This document shows positions 45,279 to 55,471 of a stretch of DNA of 64,000 nt, in pieces. The notes beneath the pieces are model-generated. The model had not been told where the DNA came from. It saw only the letters and a list, made by a program, of their open reading frames with translations, and did no database searches. The DNA comes from Bacillus sp. USDA818B3_A. GTDB lineage: Bacteria; Bacillota; Bacilli; Bacillales; Cytobacillaceae. Position numbers and translations under genes: made by a program. The stretch is taken from contig NZ_JAABNN010000011.1 of assembly GCF_009928415.1 (NCBI RefSeq), positions 1 to 64,000 on the forward strand. The letters run 5' to 3'. The first letter of the stretch is position 1; each line of letters opens with the position of its first letter.

Positions 45279-47243
45279 TTATTTTTCATTAACCCATACT
45301 TGCATTTCCCCTAATCCACGATTGGCCCAAGCAAAATAAGGAATAAACTTAACGGGAAGTGATTGCGTTTCCATTTTCACGTTAGGTCTATACAAAGCAT
45401 CACCCCAGTTTTCTGTTTTCCGTTTTAATGCCTCTCCAGTAATCACCCTCACCCCGCCAAGCAGGTTTTCATCCTCTTCCACTTCAAGCCTTCCATCTGA
45501 AGATAGTAAAAGTTGATGCAGATTTGAACCATTGTCTGCTTCTTCTAAGCAATAGACTAGCGGCCCTCTTTGGATGGCGACTTTTCCAGCAGTATGGCGG
45601 ACAAGCGGATGTCCTTTCATTCGTATCACCGGCATAGAAAGAACTAAATTGATCCGATCACCTGCTTTCCAGGATCCTTTTACCATTGCATATCCGTCGA
45701 CAATGAGTCCGGATAGTGAGCGAAGTTCACCATTTATGGAGATTTCTGCGTTCTCACACCAATCCGGGATACGTAATGCAAGAGTAAAATCAGATTCTAG
45801 TTCCGATTTAATGGTAAATTGAATATTGCCGCTCCACGGATAGTTGGTTTTTTGTTCCAAAATTAGACTTTGATTACCGTCCAGCTCAATTTCTGCTTGA
45901 CCACTAATATATAAATGGGTGTAAACTCTATTTTCACGAACGGTATAAACATACTGCCCCAGGGAAGCAAGCAGCCTAGCAACGTTCGGCGGGCAGCAGG
46001 CACAGCCAAACCATCTTTGACGGGTAGGTTTTACATGGTGGTAAATATGATTTGATTCGCAGGCATGAGGATTAACTTCAAGCGGATTCACATAGAAAAA
46101 GCTTTTCCCGTCGTGGCCCATTCCAGCTAATACTGTATTATACAGAGCTCTTTCCATTACATCGGCATACTGACTATTTGGTTCTACCTGCAACATTCTT
46201 TGTGCAAAGAAGATTAACCCGATAGAAGCGCAAGTCTCCGCATATACCGTATCATTTGGAAGATCATAATCAGTTGAAAAGGCTTCTCCATGACTTTGCG
46301 AACCAATTCCACCAGTGATATACATGTTCTTTGAAACCATATTATTCCAAAGTCTTTTACTAGCCTCATACATTTCCCGATTACCAGTTTCTGCAGCCAA
46401 ATGGGCCATTCCCGTACACATATAAACAAAACGGACGGCATGGCCAACAGCCTTTTCTTGTTCACTAACCGGCTGATGGGCCTGGCTGTACTCTTTATTT
46501 TTGATCATCCAAGAATCTGGCCAATGATGGGTGCCGCCTCTTTTCTCGAACTCTTCATCATAAAAATGCGGCTTTCTCCCTCTCTCCTCTAGGAAATATT
46601 GGCTTAAACGCAAATATTTTTCGTTTGAGGTGACTTCGTATAGTTTGATCAGTGCTAATTCAATTTCTTGATGGCCGTCATAACCTCGAAGTTTCCCGGG
46701 TTCAGTACCAAAGACATCATTTATATGGTCAGCAAATTTAATGACCACATCCAGTATTTTTCTTTTTCCTGTTGCTCGGTAATAAGCGACTGCTGCCTCA
46801 ATCATATGGCCAGCACAATATAACTCATGACATTCACTAAGATCCGTCCACCGTTTTCCTGGCTCTTTTAATGTATAGTACGTGTTTAAGTATCCATCCT
46901 CTAATTGGGCTTTTGCAATAATATCAATTATTCCATCGGCGATTTTTTCAAGCTCTTCGTCTCTTTCCATCGAAAGCAGGTATCCAACAGCTTCAAGCCA
47001 TTTAGCCACATCACTATCCTGGAAGACCATCCCATGGAATTCTCCCTTTTCTTCTCCTGCAGCAATTTTGAAATTTTTTATCGCGCTGCTTGGTTCTGCA
47101 TCCGAAATTCGGTCATTAAGGGCATCCCATTGATAAGGAACAACTACATCCCTAACTAAGTTAATGTAATAAGACCAGAATGGATCATTAATTTTAACCT
47201 TGTTTAGTGGCAAAGTTTTTGTTTTCAAAATTGTTTTTTCCAT
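45279..47243 (-). CDS. GH127 beta-L-arabinofuranosidase
   Basis: 654 residues, close to the 658 of Bifidobacterium HypBA1. The zinc and catalytic residues align nearly by number: Glu336 and Cys338 in YAETCASIG, Cys416 and Cys417 in GCACCPPN (HypBA1 Glu338, Cys340, Cys417, Cys418). Cys416 or its neighbour is the nucleophile. The enzyme releases L-arabinose from beta-1,2-linked arabinofuranosides, as found on hydroxyproline-rich plant glycoproteins. No signal peptide, so cytoplasmic. It lies between an aldo/keto reductase and the GH2 gene in one orientation; good GGAGG ribosome site. Confidence 0.93.
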   Translation of the reverse strand: MEKTILKTKTLPLNKVKINDPFWSYYINLVRDVVVPYQWDALNDRISDAEPSSAIKNFKIAAGEEKGEFHGMVFQDSDVAKWLEAVGYLLSMERDEELEKIADGIIDIIAKAQLEDGYLNTYYTLKEPGKRWTDLSECHELYCAGHMIEAAVAYYRATGKRKILDVVIKFADHINDVFGTEPGKLRGYDGHQEIELALIKLYEVTSNEKYLRLSQYFLEERGRKPHFYDEEFEKRGGTHHWPDSWMIKNKEYSQAHQPVSEQEKAVGHAVRFVYMCTGMAHLAAETGNREMYEASKRLWNNMVSKNMYITGGIGSQSHGEAFSTDYDLPNDTVYAETCASIGLIFFAQRMLQVEPNSQYADVMERALYNTVLAGMGHDGKSFFYVNPLEVNPHACESNHIYHHVKPTRQRWFGCACCPPNVARLLASLGQYVYTVRENRVYTHLYISGQAEIELDGNQSLILEQKTNYPWSGNIQFTIKSELESDFTLALRIPDWCENAEISINGELRSLSGLIVDGYAMVKGSWKAGDRINLVLSMPVIRMKGHPLVRHTAGKVAIQRGPLVYCLEEADNGSNLHQLLLSSDGRLEVEEDENLLGGVRVITGEALKRKTENWGDALYRPNVKMETQSLPVKFIPYFAWANRGLGEMQVWVNEK

Positions 47244-47326
47244 TATGTTCCTCCTAGTACTAAGAATCCCACTCGATTAATTTTTTCCTTTAATATATTA
47301 AGAGATTATTGGAATCTCAAAATCAT

Positions 47327-48298
47327 TTAAGCTTGGTAAAAATTACGAACCCATCTATGGGATTTTAATTTTTCAACTGTTACTAAAGAAAGCCCCTTTC
47401 CGTCTCCAACCTTACAATTTCTTTCCACATTTCTTATGGAACGCATTCCAGGTATAACAGTCGATACAGCAGGATGGCTGAGAATATATCTTAATGCGGT
47501 TTCAGCCATATCATCCACCGAAATATTCAAATCCGTGACTATATTTTCAACACGGTTGTAAACCTCCAGTTTCCTTTCATTCTTAAAATAATTATTTCTA
47601 AAATCCCCCTCTTCAAATTGGCTTTCCGGGGTAATTCTCCCCGTGAGACCGCCTTCATCTAAAGGTACACGAACGATCACTCCAACATTATGTTTCTCAC
47701 AAGCTGGCAACAGGGCATCCTCTGGGCTTTGGTCAAAAATGTTATAGATAACTTGAACAGTATCAACAAGGCCTGTCTCAATGAGCTTGATCGCATTTTC
47801 AGGCTGATGATCATTAATAGAAACTCCAAAATATTTGATCTTCCCTTGGTTCTTTAGTTGTTCTATTGCTTCAAGCCAATCTCCTTGATTGACCCATTCA
47901 TCTGACCAAACATGAAACTGTTGAACATCGATTGTTTCTAGACCAAGATTCCGTAAACTTTCCTCTGTACAAGAAATAATATATTCTTTAGGGAATGCTT
48001 CTGCTGAAATAACACCGGGCTGAGCAGGCCAAATTCTATTTTTAGGTGGTATTTTGGTAGATACATAGATGGTTTCTTGACGTTCTCTGATTACTTGTCC
48101 CACTAAACGCTCACTGTGCCCGTTTCCATAACCTAATGCGGTATCAATAAAATTCAGACCTAGGTCAATCGATTTGTGCAATGCCTTTAAAGATTCATCA
48201 TCTTTGGCACCAAGCCATCCAGTGTTCCCAATCCCCCAAGCTCCATATCCTATCTCAGAAACTTTCAATCCTGTTTTTCCTAGAACTCGATAATTCAC
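47327..48298 (-). CDS. Aldo/keto reductase
   Basis: 323 residues with an AKR TIM barrel. The tetrad is present: Asp in [12 protein letters not shown] with Tyr, Lys in VSTKIPP and His in QQFHVW. NADPH-dependent reduction of an aldehyde or sugar is expected. First gene of an AKR-GH127-GH2 unit behind a promoter with a cre-like site; it may act on arabinose or a side product. Start ATG after GGAGGGATAGCAG. Confidence 0.88.
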   Translation of the reverse strand: MNYRVLGKTGLKVSEIGYGAWGIGNTGWLGAKDDESLKALHKSIDLGLNFIDTALGYGNGHSERLVGQVIRERQETIYVSTKIPPKNRIWPAQPGVISAEAFPKEYIISCTEESLRNLGLETIDVQQFHVWSDEWVNQGDWLEAIEQLKNQGKIKYFGVSINDHQPENAIKLIETGLVDTVQVIYNIFDQSPEDALLPACEKHNVGVIVRVPLDEGGLTGRITPESQFEEGDFRNNYFKNERKLEVYNRVENIVTDLNISVDDMAETALRYILSHPAVSTVIPGMRSIRNVERNCKVGDGKGLSLVTVEKLKSHRWVRNFYQA

Positions 48299-48406
48299 TG
48301 CTATCCCTCCATCAACGTTATAAAAAATAGAATGAAACTAATCCAATAGATCGTAGATGTCACCTGCACGGTAGGATTTTGTGGGAATAAGTATTTCATT
48401 TTTTCC

Positions 48407-48455
48407 ATTATACCAATTAAAAAATAAGGAATAAAACTAAATGTAAGCGTTTTAA
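48407..48455 (-). promoter_or_regulatory. Promoter and cre-like site of the AKR-GH127-GH2 unit
   Basis: On the minus strand TATAAT (48407-48412) with TTTATT 17 bp upstream. TGTAAGCGTTTTAA (48442-48455, plus strand) matches cre at 13 of 14 positions and sits a few bases upstream of the -35, so CcpA may act here. Confidence 0.6.
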
Positions 48456-48500
48456 AATTTTCCTACTTTTACATTATGCATTTAAGAATACTGGTTTAAT

Positions 48501-48556
48501 AAAATAGAGGGGCTGACAAACAGTCAGTCAGTTCCCTATCCCTTTAGACAGCCCCT
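48501..48556 (-). terminator. Terminator of the cytoplasmic GH43 arabinanase gene
   Basis: On the minus strand AGGGGCTG (48549-48556) pairs with CAGCCCCT (48507-48514), enclosing a loop with a TCAGTCAGT tract, followed by CTATTTTATT. Confidence 0.7.
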
Positions 48557-48570
48557 TTTCAACAGTTTAT

Positions 48571-49545
<975 letters not shown>

Positions 49546-49708
49546 TTAGTTAATTACTTAATAATAATATTAGCAAATTAACTTTATAAATAGAAGGGCC
49601 TCCTTATTTGTTTTACTGTAAATTTACTATCTACTACTTAATATTTTATATTTTAATAAATTCAAAAAATAAGAGAATATACCCATGAGTATTTTATTAA
49701 TTTATATT

Positions 49709-49728
49709 AATATTAATTCGTTAATATT
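49709..49728. promoter_or_regulatory. Palindrome between the two divergent GH43 genes, possible ArsR-type operator
   Basis: AATATTAA-TTCG-TTAATATT is a perfect 8-bp palindrome with a 4-bp centre. A similar ATTAATA-TATT-TATTAAT is found upstream of the ArsR-type regulator gene. The region is very AT-rich, so chance cannot be excluded. Confidence 0.4.
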
Positions 49729-49749
49729 TTCACTAATATTGACGAAAAA

Positions 49750-49763
49750 TGTAAGCGGTTATT
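49750..49763 (+). promoter_or_regulatory. cre-like site upstream of the secreted GH43 gene
   Basis: TGTAAGCGGTTATT matches 12 of 14 positions of the cre consensus and lies 29 bp before the start codon, a position suited to CcpA roadblock or repression. Confidence 0.5.
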
Positions 49764-49791
49764 TAGGATAAATAGGAAGGGAGAAAATTTA

Positions 49792-52356
49792 ATGAGTAAA
49801 CGTATGTTTAAAAGGTTTTCATTTTTGTTCTTGATGCTCCTATTGTTAATACCCAGTGCGGTCTTTGGAGAGGCTCAGAATCCATCTGACCCGCAGCCTA
49901 GTGATAACAGTAATAAGCCCAACCTTGATTACCCAGGTGTAGATCCCAATTTTCAAAATGTCTCAGTCCATGACCCATCGATTGTAAAAGATGGTGATAC
50001 GTTTTATGTGTTTGGCTCTCATATTGAGGCTGCCAAATCTACTGATTTGATTCATTGGCAAACATTTACGAATGGATATACAACTCCTAATAATGCAATA
50101 TATGGAGATCTATCAAAGAATCTTGCTGGTTCTTTTAAATGGGCAGGGGAAAATGATTCTGATAGTAAAGGCGGCTTTGCGGTTTGGGCCCCGGATGTTT
50201 TCTACAACAAAAATTATGTAAATGAGGACGGTTCAAAGGGCGCTTACATGATTTATTATAGTGCTTCCTCTACGTATATCCGTTCTGCGATTGGTTTTGC
50301 CGTATCACAAAATATTGAAGGTCCATATAAATATGGGGACACTATCGTTTACTCTGGTTTTACAGAAAATGATGCAACGGATGCAAATAGTACCGTTAAT
50401 AAAAAATGGACCAATACCAACATTGGTGAACTTGTTGATAATGGAACGTTAGAAGGACCAAGAGCTGGCTGGTTTAATTCTAATGGCTCTTTCAATAACA
50501 GCAATTTCCCAAATGCAATCGACTCGACAGTATTCTATGATAAAGACGGAAAACTATGGATGACTTATGGTTCCTGGTCAGGTGGAATTTTTCTCCTCGA
50601 GATTGATGAAAAAACAGGTAAAGCCATTTATCCAGGTAAAGACGGAAAGACAGCTGACGGCCGTCTAATTGACCGTTATTTTGGTACAAAAATAGCAGGT
50701 GGATATACTAAATCCGGTGAAGGTCCTTATATCGTCTATGATAAGAACACGGACTACTATTATTTATACGTAACGTACGGCTGGTTAGGAGCTGACGGCG
50801 GCTATAATATGAGACAGTTCCGTTCTAAAAGTGCGGATGGTCCTTATTTAGATGCATCAGGACAAAATGCAGTCTTACCAGGTAATGTGGCAAATACCCC
50901 TTATGGAAATAAAATCATGGGGAACTTCTTGTTTGAACGAAAAGTTGGCGATCCTGGTTCAGGAATTGGTGTCGGTTACCTTTCTCCAGGACACAACTCT
51001 GTGTACTTAGATCCGAAAACAGGGCAGCAATTCTTGGTATTCCACAGCCGCTTCCCGCAATCAGGTGAATATCATGAGGTTCGTGTTCACCAGATGTTTA
51101 TGAATAAAGATGGCTGGCCGGTGGTTGCACCATACCGTTATACTGGTGAAACGTTAGATAAGGTTAATAGACAAGACCTCATTGGTGATTATAAGTTTAT
51201 TAATCAAGGAAAAGAGTATTCAGCAGCGATTCATAAATCTGTTTTCATCCGTTTAAATGAAGATGGAACCATTACCGGCGAAGTAACTGGTACATGGAAG
51301 AAAACAAGCCATAACATCGCGGAACTGACCATTGATGGTCATATCTATAACGGTGTATTTGTCAGAGAATATGATCCTGTTTCAAAGACGAATGTGATGA
51401 CATTTACAGCCCTATCAAATGAAGGAATTTCGGTTTGGGGCAGTAAACTAGAAAATAAAACAGACCAAGAAGTAGTAACAGCTATTGTGAATGACTTAAA
51501 TCTTGGTGACACTGAAAAGGTTATTTCGAATTTGACACTTCCAACAGAAGGTACGCAAAGTGCGACAATTACTTGGGATACTTCAAATGCAAGTGTTGTG
51601 ACAAATACAGGTGTAATTACCCGGCCAGAGGCAGGTTCTTCTCCTGTTACAGCAACCCTTACAGCAACCATCACTAAAGGTGATATAACTGCGACTAAAG
51701 TATTTAACGTTAAGGTTATACCTTACGAAGTAGCAAGTTTAGCGGCTCAATACTCGTTTGAAAATAACTTAAATGATACAACAGGTGCTTTTGGTGCAGG
51801 AAGTGTTACGGGAAATAGAATTGATAATACTGGTGGAGCTATTTCTTATTCTGACGGTAAAAGCGGAAAGGCAGCTGTCTTTAATGGAGCTTCTGGAGTT
51901 CGTTTACCAAATGGGTTAATTTCCAGCAATAAATATTCTGTTTCATTATGGGTAAAACCTGAACAATTAACCATGTATACCACCACCTTCTTTGGAGCAG
52001 CAAACCCTAACAGCTGGGTCAGCCTTGTTCCAAATGGTCCAGCAGGTGGAAATACAATGATCTGGTCAGGCAGTGCCAGATGGTATGATGCTCCTGCAGG
52101 GTTAACCGTTCCAACCGGCCAATGGTCACATTTGGCTTTTAGTGTTGATAACGGGGCCATTAAAGTTTACGTTAATGGCATTGAAAAGTTCACAGGTTCA
52201 AACTTCTCAGATATCTTCACTACTAAAGATGCCAGCTTTAGTTTAGGTGTCAACTGGTGGGATACTCCATTCAAAGGAGCAATGGACGAATTAAAAATCT
52301 TTAATGGCGCCCTTACTCCAGCGCAAGTGACGCAATTATCTCAAGCAGGACAATAA
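49792..52356 (+). CDS. Secreted GH43 endo-arabinanase (Abn2-like) with Ig-like and LamG domains
   Basis: 854 residues. Signal peptide with cleavage near VFG-EA (about 26); GH43 propeller (about 50-390) with Asp61 in SVHDPSI, WAPDVFYN, AIDSTVFYDK (Asp) and EGPYIVYD (Glu), closely matching B. subtilis Abn2 (YxiA); the Abn2 C-terminal beta-barrel module (about 395-555); an atrophied bacterial Ig-like repeat (about 560-640: NLTLPTEGTQSATITWD); and a LamG/concanavalin-like domain (about 645-845), probably for carbohydrate binding. Abn2 itself lacks the last two. It starts outside attack on arabinan. AGGAAGGGAG ribosome site. Confidence 0.92.
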   Translation: MSKRMFKRFSFLFLMLLLLIPSAVFGEAQNPSDPQPSDNSNKPNLDYPGVDPNFQNVSVHDPSIVKDGDTFYVFGSHIEAAKSTDLIHWQTFTNGYTTPNNAIYGDLSKNLAGSFKWAGENDSDSKGGFAVWAPDVFYNKNYVNEDGSKGAYMIYYSASSTYIRSAIGFAVSQNIEGPYKYGDTIVYSGFTENDATDANSTVNKKWTNTNIGELVDNGTLEGPRAGWFNSNGSFNNSNFPNAIDSTVFYDKDGKLWMTYGSWSGGIFLLEIDEKTGKAIYPGKDGKTADGRLIDRYFGTKIAGGYTKSGEGPYIVYDKNTDYYYLYVTYGWLGADGGYNMRQFRSKSADGPYLDASGQNAVLPGNVANTPYGNKIMGNFLFERKVGDPGSGIGVGYLSPGHNSVYLDPKTGQQFLVFHSRFPQSGEYHEVRVHQMFMNKDGWPVVAPYRYTGETLDKVNRQDLIGDYKFINQGKEYSAAIHKSVFIRLNEDGTITGEVTGTWKKTSHNIAELTIDGHIYNGVFVREYDPVSKTNVMTFTALSNEGISVWGSKLENKTDQEVVTAIVNDLNLGDTEKVISNLTLPTEGTQSATITWDTSNASVVTNTGVITRPEAGSSPVTATLTATITKGDITATKVFNVKVIPYEVASLAAQYSFENNLNDTTGAFGAGSVTGNRIDNTGGAISYSDGKSGKAAVFNGASGVRLPNGLISSNKYSVSLWVKPEQLTMYTTTFFGAANPNSWVSLVPNGPAGGNTMIWSGSARWYDAPAGLTVPTGQWSHLAFSVDNGAIKVYVNGIEKFTGSNFSDIFTTKDASFSLGVNWWDTPFKGAMDELKIFNGALTPAQVTQLSQAGQ

Positions 52357-52363
52357 TTTCAAT

Positions 52364-52402
52364 AAAAAATCGTACGGATATCCAATATCCGTACGATTTT
52401 TT
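52364..52402. terminator. Bidirectional terminator, secreted GH43 / ArsR-type gene
   Basis: AAAAAATCGTACGGATAT pairs perfectly with ATATCCGTACGATTTTTT across a 3-base loop between convergent genes; it touches the stop codon of the minus-strand gene. Confidence 0.93.
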
Positions 52403-53348
52403 ATTCGCTTGTCATTTTCACCAGGTCTTCTTTAGTCGTTTCGCTATCATTATAATAGAGGCGGAAAACGAGATCTTGATTATAATTTCCAAATCCTGTT
52501 CCAAAGAGGGTGACTCCACCAACATTCTGACTCTCTTCTAGGACAGCAATTCGAAAGGTCCATTGCTTCTCGCGTATACTAACGTCATCAAGACTAACAT
52601 CTGATATCTTTAGCCCATCAATAAAGGTACCGTCTGATGTTATCCGAAGCCGTTTAAGCAAGCCATATTGGTTGACTTCACTCGGCCACCAATCAGGTGT
52701 AAATTTTCCTCGGCTGTCTCCAAAATCTCCCGGACTAGTCCACTTTCCTAATACCACATCATTGAGGAAAAAATGAATATCGGAAGGCCAATTACTGTTC
52801 GTAAAGGGAGCCTCGGATGAAAGTTCTAACGATATTTCAAGCTCGCGTGGTTCCTGATTCCCAAGCAAAAAGTTGGGCAGCTTATATTCAACGTATCCTT
52901 TTCCAAACCACAAAATCTTCGCACTCATCCGATCCGAATGGAGAAAATATCTTGGATCATCAAATTCTCCGATAATCGTTTCAGTCGTTGCAATTCCACA
53001 AGTAGGTTCGATTGTAAAATCAGTATAATGACCGACTGATACCTCTGTTTCGTGGAATTTCTTTACTTCTCTTTTCTTTGAAGGAAATAATACTTCCATT
53101 TTTTCAGTTACAAGGTAACACTTTTTTTGTAGCCCGCCTTTACCAGAGATTAATTCAGTCTGAATAATTCCCGCTTTTTCTAATTTTTTTACATGCATGG
53201 TCATGATCGCACTGGTAAGCTCTAAGCTTTGGGCGAGTTCTTTGACATTCCGAGGCTGTTCCGCCAGAAGGTGAATAATTCTCATTCTTACCTTACTGGC
53301 CAGCGCCTCAAAAACAGGCAGTGATTGTTCAGATATATCTAGATTCAT
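52401..53348 (-). CDS. ArsR-type winged-helix regulator with large C-terminal sensor domain
   Basis: 315 residues, three times the size of a simple ArsR protein. The N-terminal winged helix (about 10-95) shows LASKVRMRIIHLLAEQPRNVKELAQSLELTSAIMTMHVKKLEKAGII. No metal-binding CxC motif is present in the recognition region. Residues from about 100 to the end form a beta-rich domain (WPSDIHFFLNDVVLGKW; GLLKRLRITSDGTFIDG) that could bind a sugar. It probably controls the nearby GH43 genes in response to arabinose or an oligosaccharide. Nested palindromes lie just upstream of its start. Confidence 0.85.
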   Translation of the reverse strand: MNLDISEQSLPVFEALASKVRMRIIHLLAEQPRNVKELAQSLELTSAIMTMHVKKLEKAGIIQTELISGKGGLQKKCYLVTEKMEVLFPSKKREVKKFHETEVSVGHYTDFTIEPTCGIATTETIIGEFDDPRYFLHSDRMSAKILWFGKGYVEYKLPNFLLGNQEPRELEISLELSSEAPFTNSNWPSDIHFFLNDVVLGKWTSPGDFGDSRGKFTPDWWPSEVNQYGLLKRLRITSDGTFIDGLKISDVSLDDVSIREKQWTFRIAVLEESQNVGGVTLFGTGFGNYNQDLVFRLYYNDSETTKEDLVKMTSE

Positions 53349-53362
53349 GTGAGTACTCCACC

Positions 53363-53412
53363 TTAATAGTAATCATTAATATATTTATTAATAATTATTA
53401 CATTACTATTAA
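53363..53412. promoter_or_regulatory. Nested palindromes upstream of the ArsR-type gene
   Basis: TTAATAGTAAT (53363-53373) and ATTACTATTAA (53402-53412) are a perfect 11-bp inverted repeat. Inside it, ATTAATA-TATT-TATTAAT (53375-53392) is a second palindrome with a 4-bp centre, like the one at 49709. The position 15-65 bp upstream of the gene suits autoregulation. Confidence 0.5.
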
Positions 53413-53460
53413 ATACCTATTTTTACAATATCGAACCCTAAATATTTCTGTTAACGAAAG

Positions 53461-53488
53461 AAAAAAGCATGCCAAATTCAGCATGCCC
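53461..53488 (-). terminator. Terminator of the MATE-AKR-MBL operon
   Basis: On the minus strand GGGCATGC and GCATGCT arms surround TGAATTTG and are followed by TTTTTTC. Confidence 0.6.
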
Positions 53489-53561
53489 TTTTCCTTCGTC
53501 CGATATTCTATCGCCAACTGCCTTTGTGCACGAAATACCCATACAAAGGGCCGCCCATAAG

Positions 53562-54410
53562 TTATTTATGGTATATGAATCTCTCACCTTGTACCATCAT
53601 ATGAAATTTCTGGTTTGGATATCTGTGAAATAAGTAATCGACAAAATAAGCAGGGTTCTCTCGGTTATTAGGAAACATATCATAATGAATCGGGACAATT
53701 AGGTCCGCCCCAACAGTTACAGAAAAGTCAGCGGCTTCTCTAAAGCTCATGTTTCCGACAATTTCACGTGAAGTGCGGAAATAGTCTGCTCCATTTATCG
53801 GCAAGAAAGCAACATGTGGTCTAAACTCTCTTACTCTTTCAATTAGTTCAGGAGTAACGATTGTATCGCCGCTGTGGAAAAGACGGATTCCGTTCACCTC
53901 AAGAAAATAGCCTAATAACTCATGATTTCCAAGCGAATCTTTTTTATATTCTGTATGGGCAGCAGGGATTGGCGTCATCTTAAACCCCTTAATAGTAAAG
54001 GATTCACTATCTTTAGCAGGATGTATATATTTACGATCCAGTTGTCCTTGTACGGATGAGATTAGCGGCGCCGGGATGGCAAACATTGAATCAGATACTC
54101 TGCCAATTTCTTTGAGTGTTGATAGATCCAGATGATCATCATGTCCGTGTGTAATTAACACACCATCCAAATCTTTTAGCATGACTGAATCTATTACAGG
54201 CGGGAATGCTCTCTTAAATTCTGTCTCAGGATTATTTTCTTCAATGCTGCTTGTTAAATAAGGATCAATACAAAGGAGCCCGTCCTCTTCTGTTCCCTTT
54301 ATGAGGATTCCTGCTTGTCCCAAATTCCAAAAGGCAACTGACTCTTCATAAATTTTGGTTTTCCTTACTTCATCAATTAAAGTTTCTCCACTTTTATAAA
54401 TAGCTGACAT
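53562..54410 (-). CDS. MBL-fold metal-dependent hydrolase, UlaG-like
   Basis: About 282 residues. The metal motif HxHxDH is present as THGHDDHLD, a further His in PAAHTEY, Asp in FHSGDT and a final His in VPIHYDMFP. UlaG-like proteins open L-ascorbate-6-phosphate lactone; a sugar lactone or phosphodiester is a reasonable substrate here, given the aldo/keto reductase upstream. The frame opens at a GTG (54419), but the ATG at 54410 with AGGTGA 6 bases upstream is preferred. Last gene of a MATE-AKR-MBL unit. Confidence 0.85.
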   Translation of the reverse strand: MSAIYKSGETLIDEVRKTKIYEESVAFWNLGQAGILIKGTEEDGLLCIDPYLTSSIEENNPETEFKRAFPPVIDSVMLKDLDGVLITHGHDDHLDLSTLKEIGRVSDSMFAIPAPLISSVQGQLDRKYIHPAKDSESFTIKGFKMTPIPAAHTEYKKDSLGNHELLGYFLEVNGIRLFHSGDTIVTPELIERVREFRPHVAFLPINGADYFRTSREIVGNMSFREAADFSVTVGADLIVPIHYDMFPNNRENPAYFVDYLFHRYPNQKFHMMVQGERFIYHK

Positions 54411-54466
54411 CGAAATCACCTAGTTTCATATTTTAGTGTGATAGTAATTCTGTATCAAAGATTCTT

Positions 54467-55441
54467 CTATCTTAACGGAGCAAAATCTTTTACCTTTTCA
54501 AGTATCGCTTCAATTTCGCCCAATACATCATGAGCTAGAACTAAATCAACCGCTTTTACATTTTCCTCGACTTGCTGTGGACGGCTGGCTCCTATAATGG
54601 CTGAACTAATACTAGGATGGCGCAGGATCCAGGCTAGTGCCAGCTGGCTCAAAGTAACTCCCAGCTCTTCAGCAACATTGTTTAATTTCTGAACACATTC
54701 AAGGAGATCATTCCTGAAATAGCTATTAATAACAAAGTTAGTTGAATCATTTGCCGCCCGACTGTCTGTTGGCTTCGCCGTATTTGGTTTATATTTTCCT
54801 GTTAAGACCCCTTGGGCCAATGGAGAAAAGACAATTTGTCCGATCCCTCTTTCTGTGGAAACCGGTAAGACTTCTTTTTCTATATATCTTTCAAACATGT
54901 TATAAATCGGCTGATTAGAGATGAGCGGTCTCAAATGATTTGCCTTTCCTATCCCCACTGCTTTTTCAATTTGTGCGGCACTCCATTCACTGACCCCAGC
55001 ATAAAGAATCTTTCCTTGTTTGATTAAATCATCTAGGGCATAGAGTGTTTCCTCGACAGGGACCTCTGGGTCAAATCGGTGGCATTGATATAAATCAATA
55101 TAATCCAGCCCCAAGCGTTTCAGACTGGCCTCACATTGTTCGACTATATGTTTTCTGGAAAGGCCGCGCTGGTTAGGCTTATCTCCCATTGGGAAAAATA
55201 GTTTAGTAGCAACTACATAACTGCTGCGCGGATACACTTTAAGTGCTTCGCCAAGGACTTCTTCTGCCTTACCGCCCTCATAGGCATTCGCAGTATCAAA
55301 GAAATTAATTCCTAATTCATAGGCCTTATGAATACAATCATATGCCGTATTGTTCTCAACGGCCTTCCCATAGGTTAGCCAGCTCCCTAAACCAATTTCA
55401 CTAATTTTCAATCCACTATTTCCAATTCTCCGGTATTTCAC
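54467..55441 (-). CDS. Aldo/keto reductase (Kv-beta-like)
   Basis: 324 residues. The catalytic tetrad is Asp and Tyr in NFFDTANAYEGG, Lys in VVATKLFFP and His in LYQCHRFD; cofactor-binding FSPLAQGVLTGKY and the C-terminal GASRPQQVEEN are typical of the YghZ/Kv-beta subgroup. It likely reduces small aldehydes or ketones with NADPH. It lies 30 bases downstream of the MATE gene and 56 bases upstream of the preferred MBL-fold start, same strand. Confidence 0.9.
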   Translation of the reverse strand: MKYRRIGNSGLKISEIGLGSWLTYGKAVENNTAYDCIHKAYELGINFFDTANAYEGGKAEEVLGEALKVYPRSSYVVATKLFFPMGDKPNQRGLSRKHIVEQCEASLKRLGLDYIDLYQCHRFDPEVPVEETLYALDDLIKQGKILYAGVSEWSAAQIEKAVGIGKANHLRPLISNQPIYNMFERYIEKEVLPVSTERGIGQIVFSPLAQGVLTGKYKPNTAKPTDSRAANDSTNFVINSYFRNDLLECVQKLNNVAEELGVTLSQLALAWILRHPSISSAIIGASRPQQVEENVKAVDLVLAHDVLGEIEAILEKVKDFAPLR

Positions 55442-55471
55442 TTCATTTTCCTCCCATTTTACATACTATTA

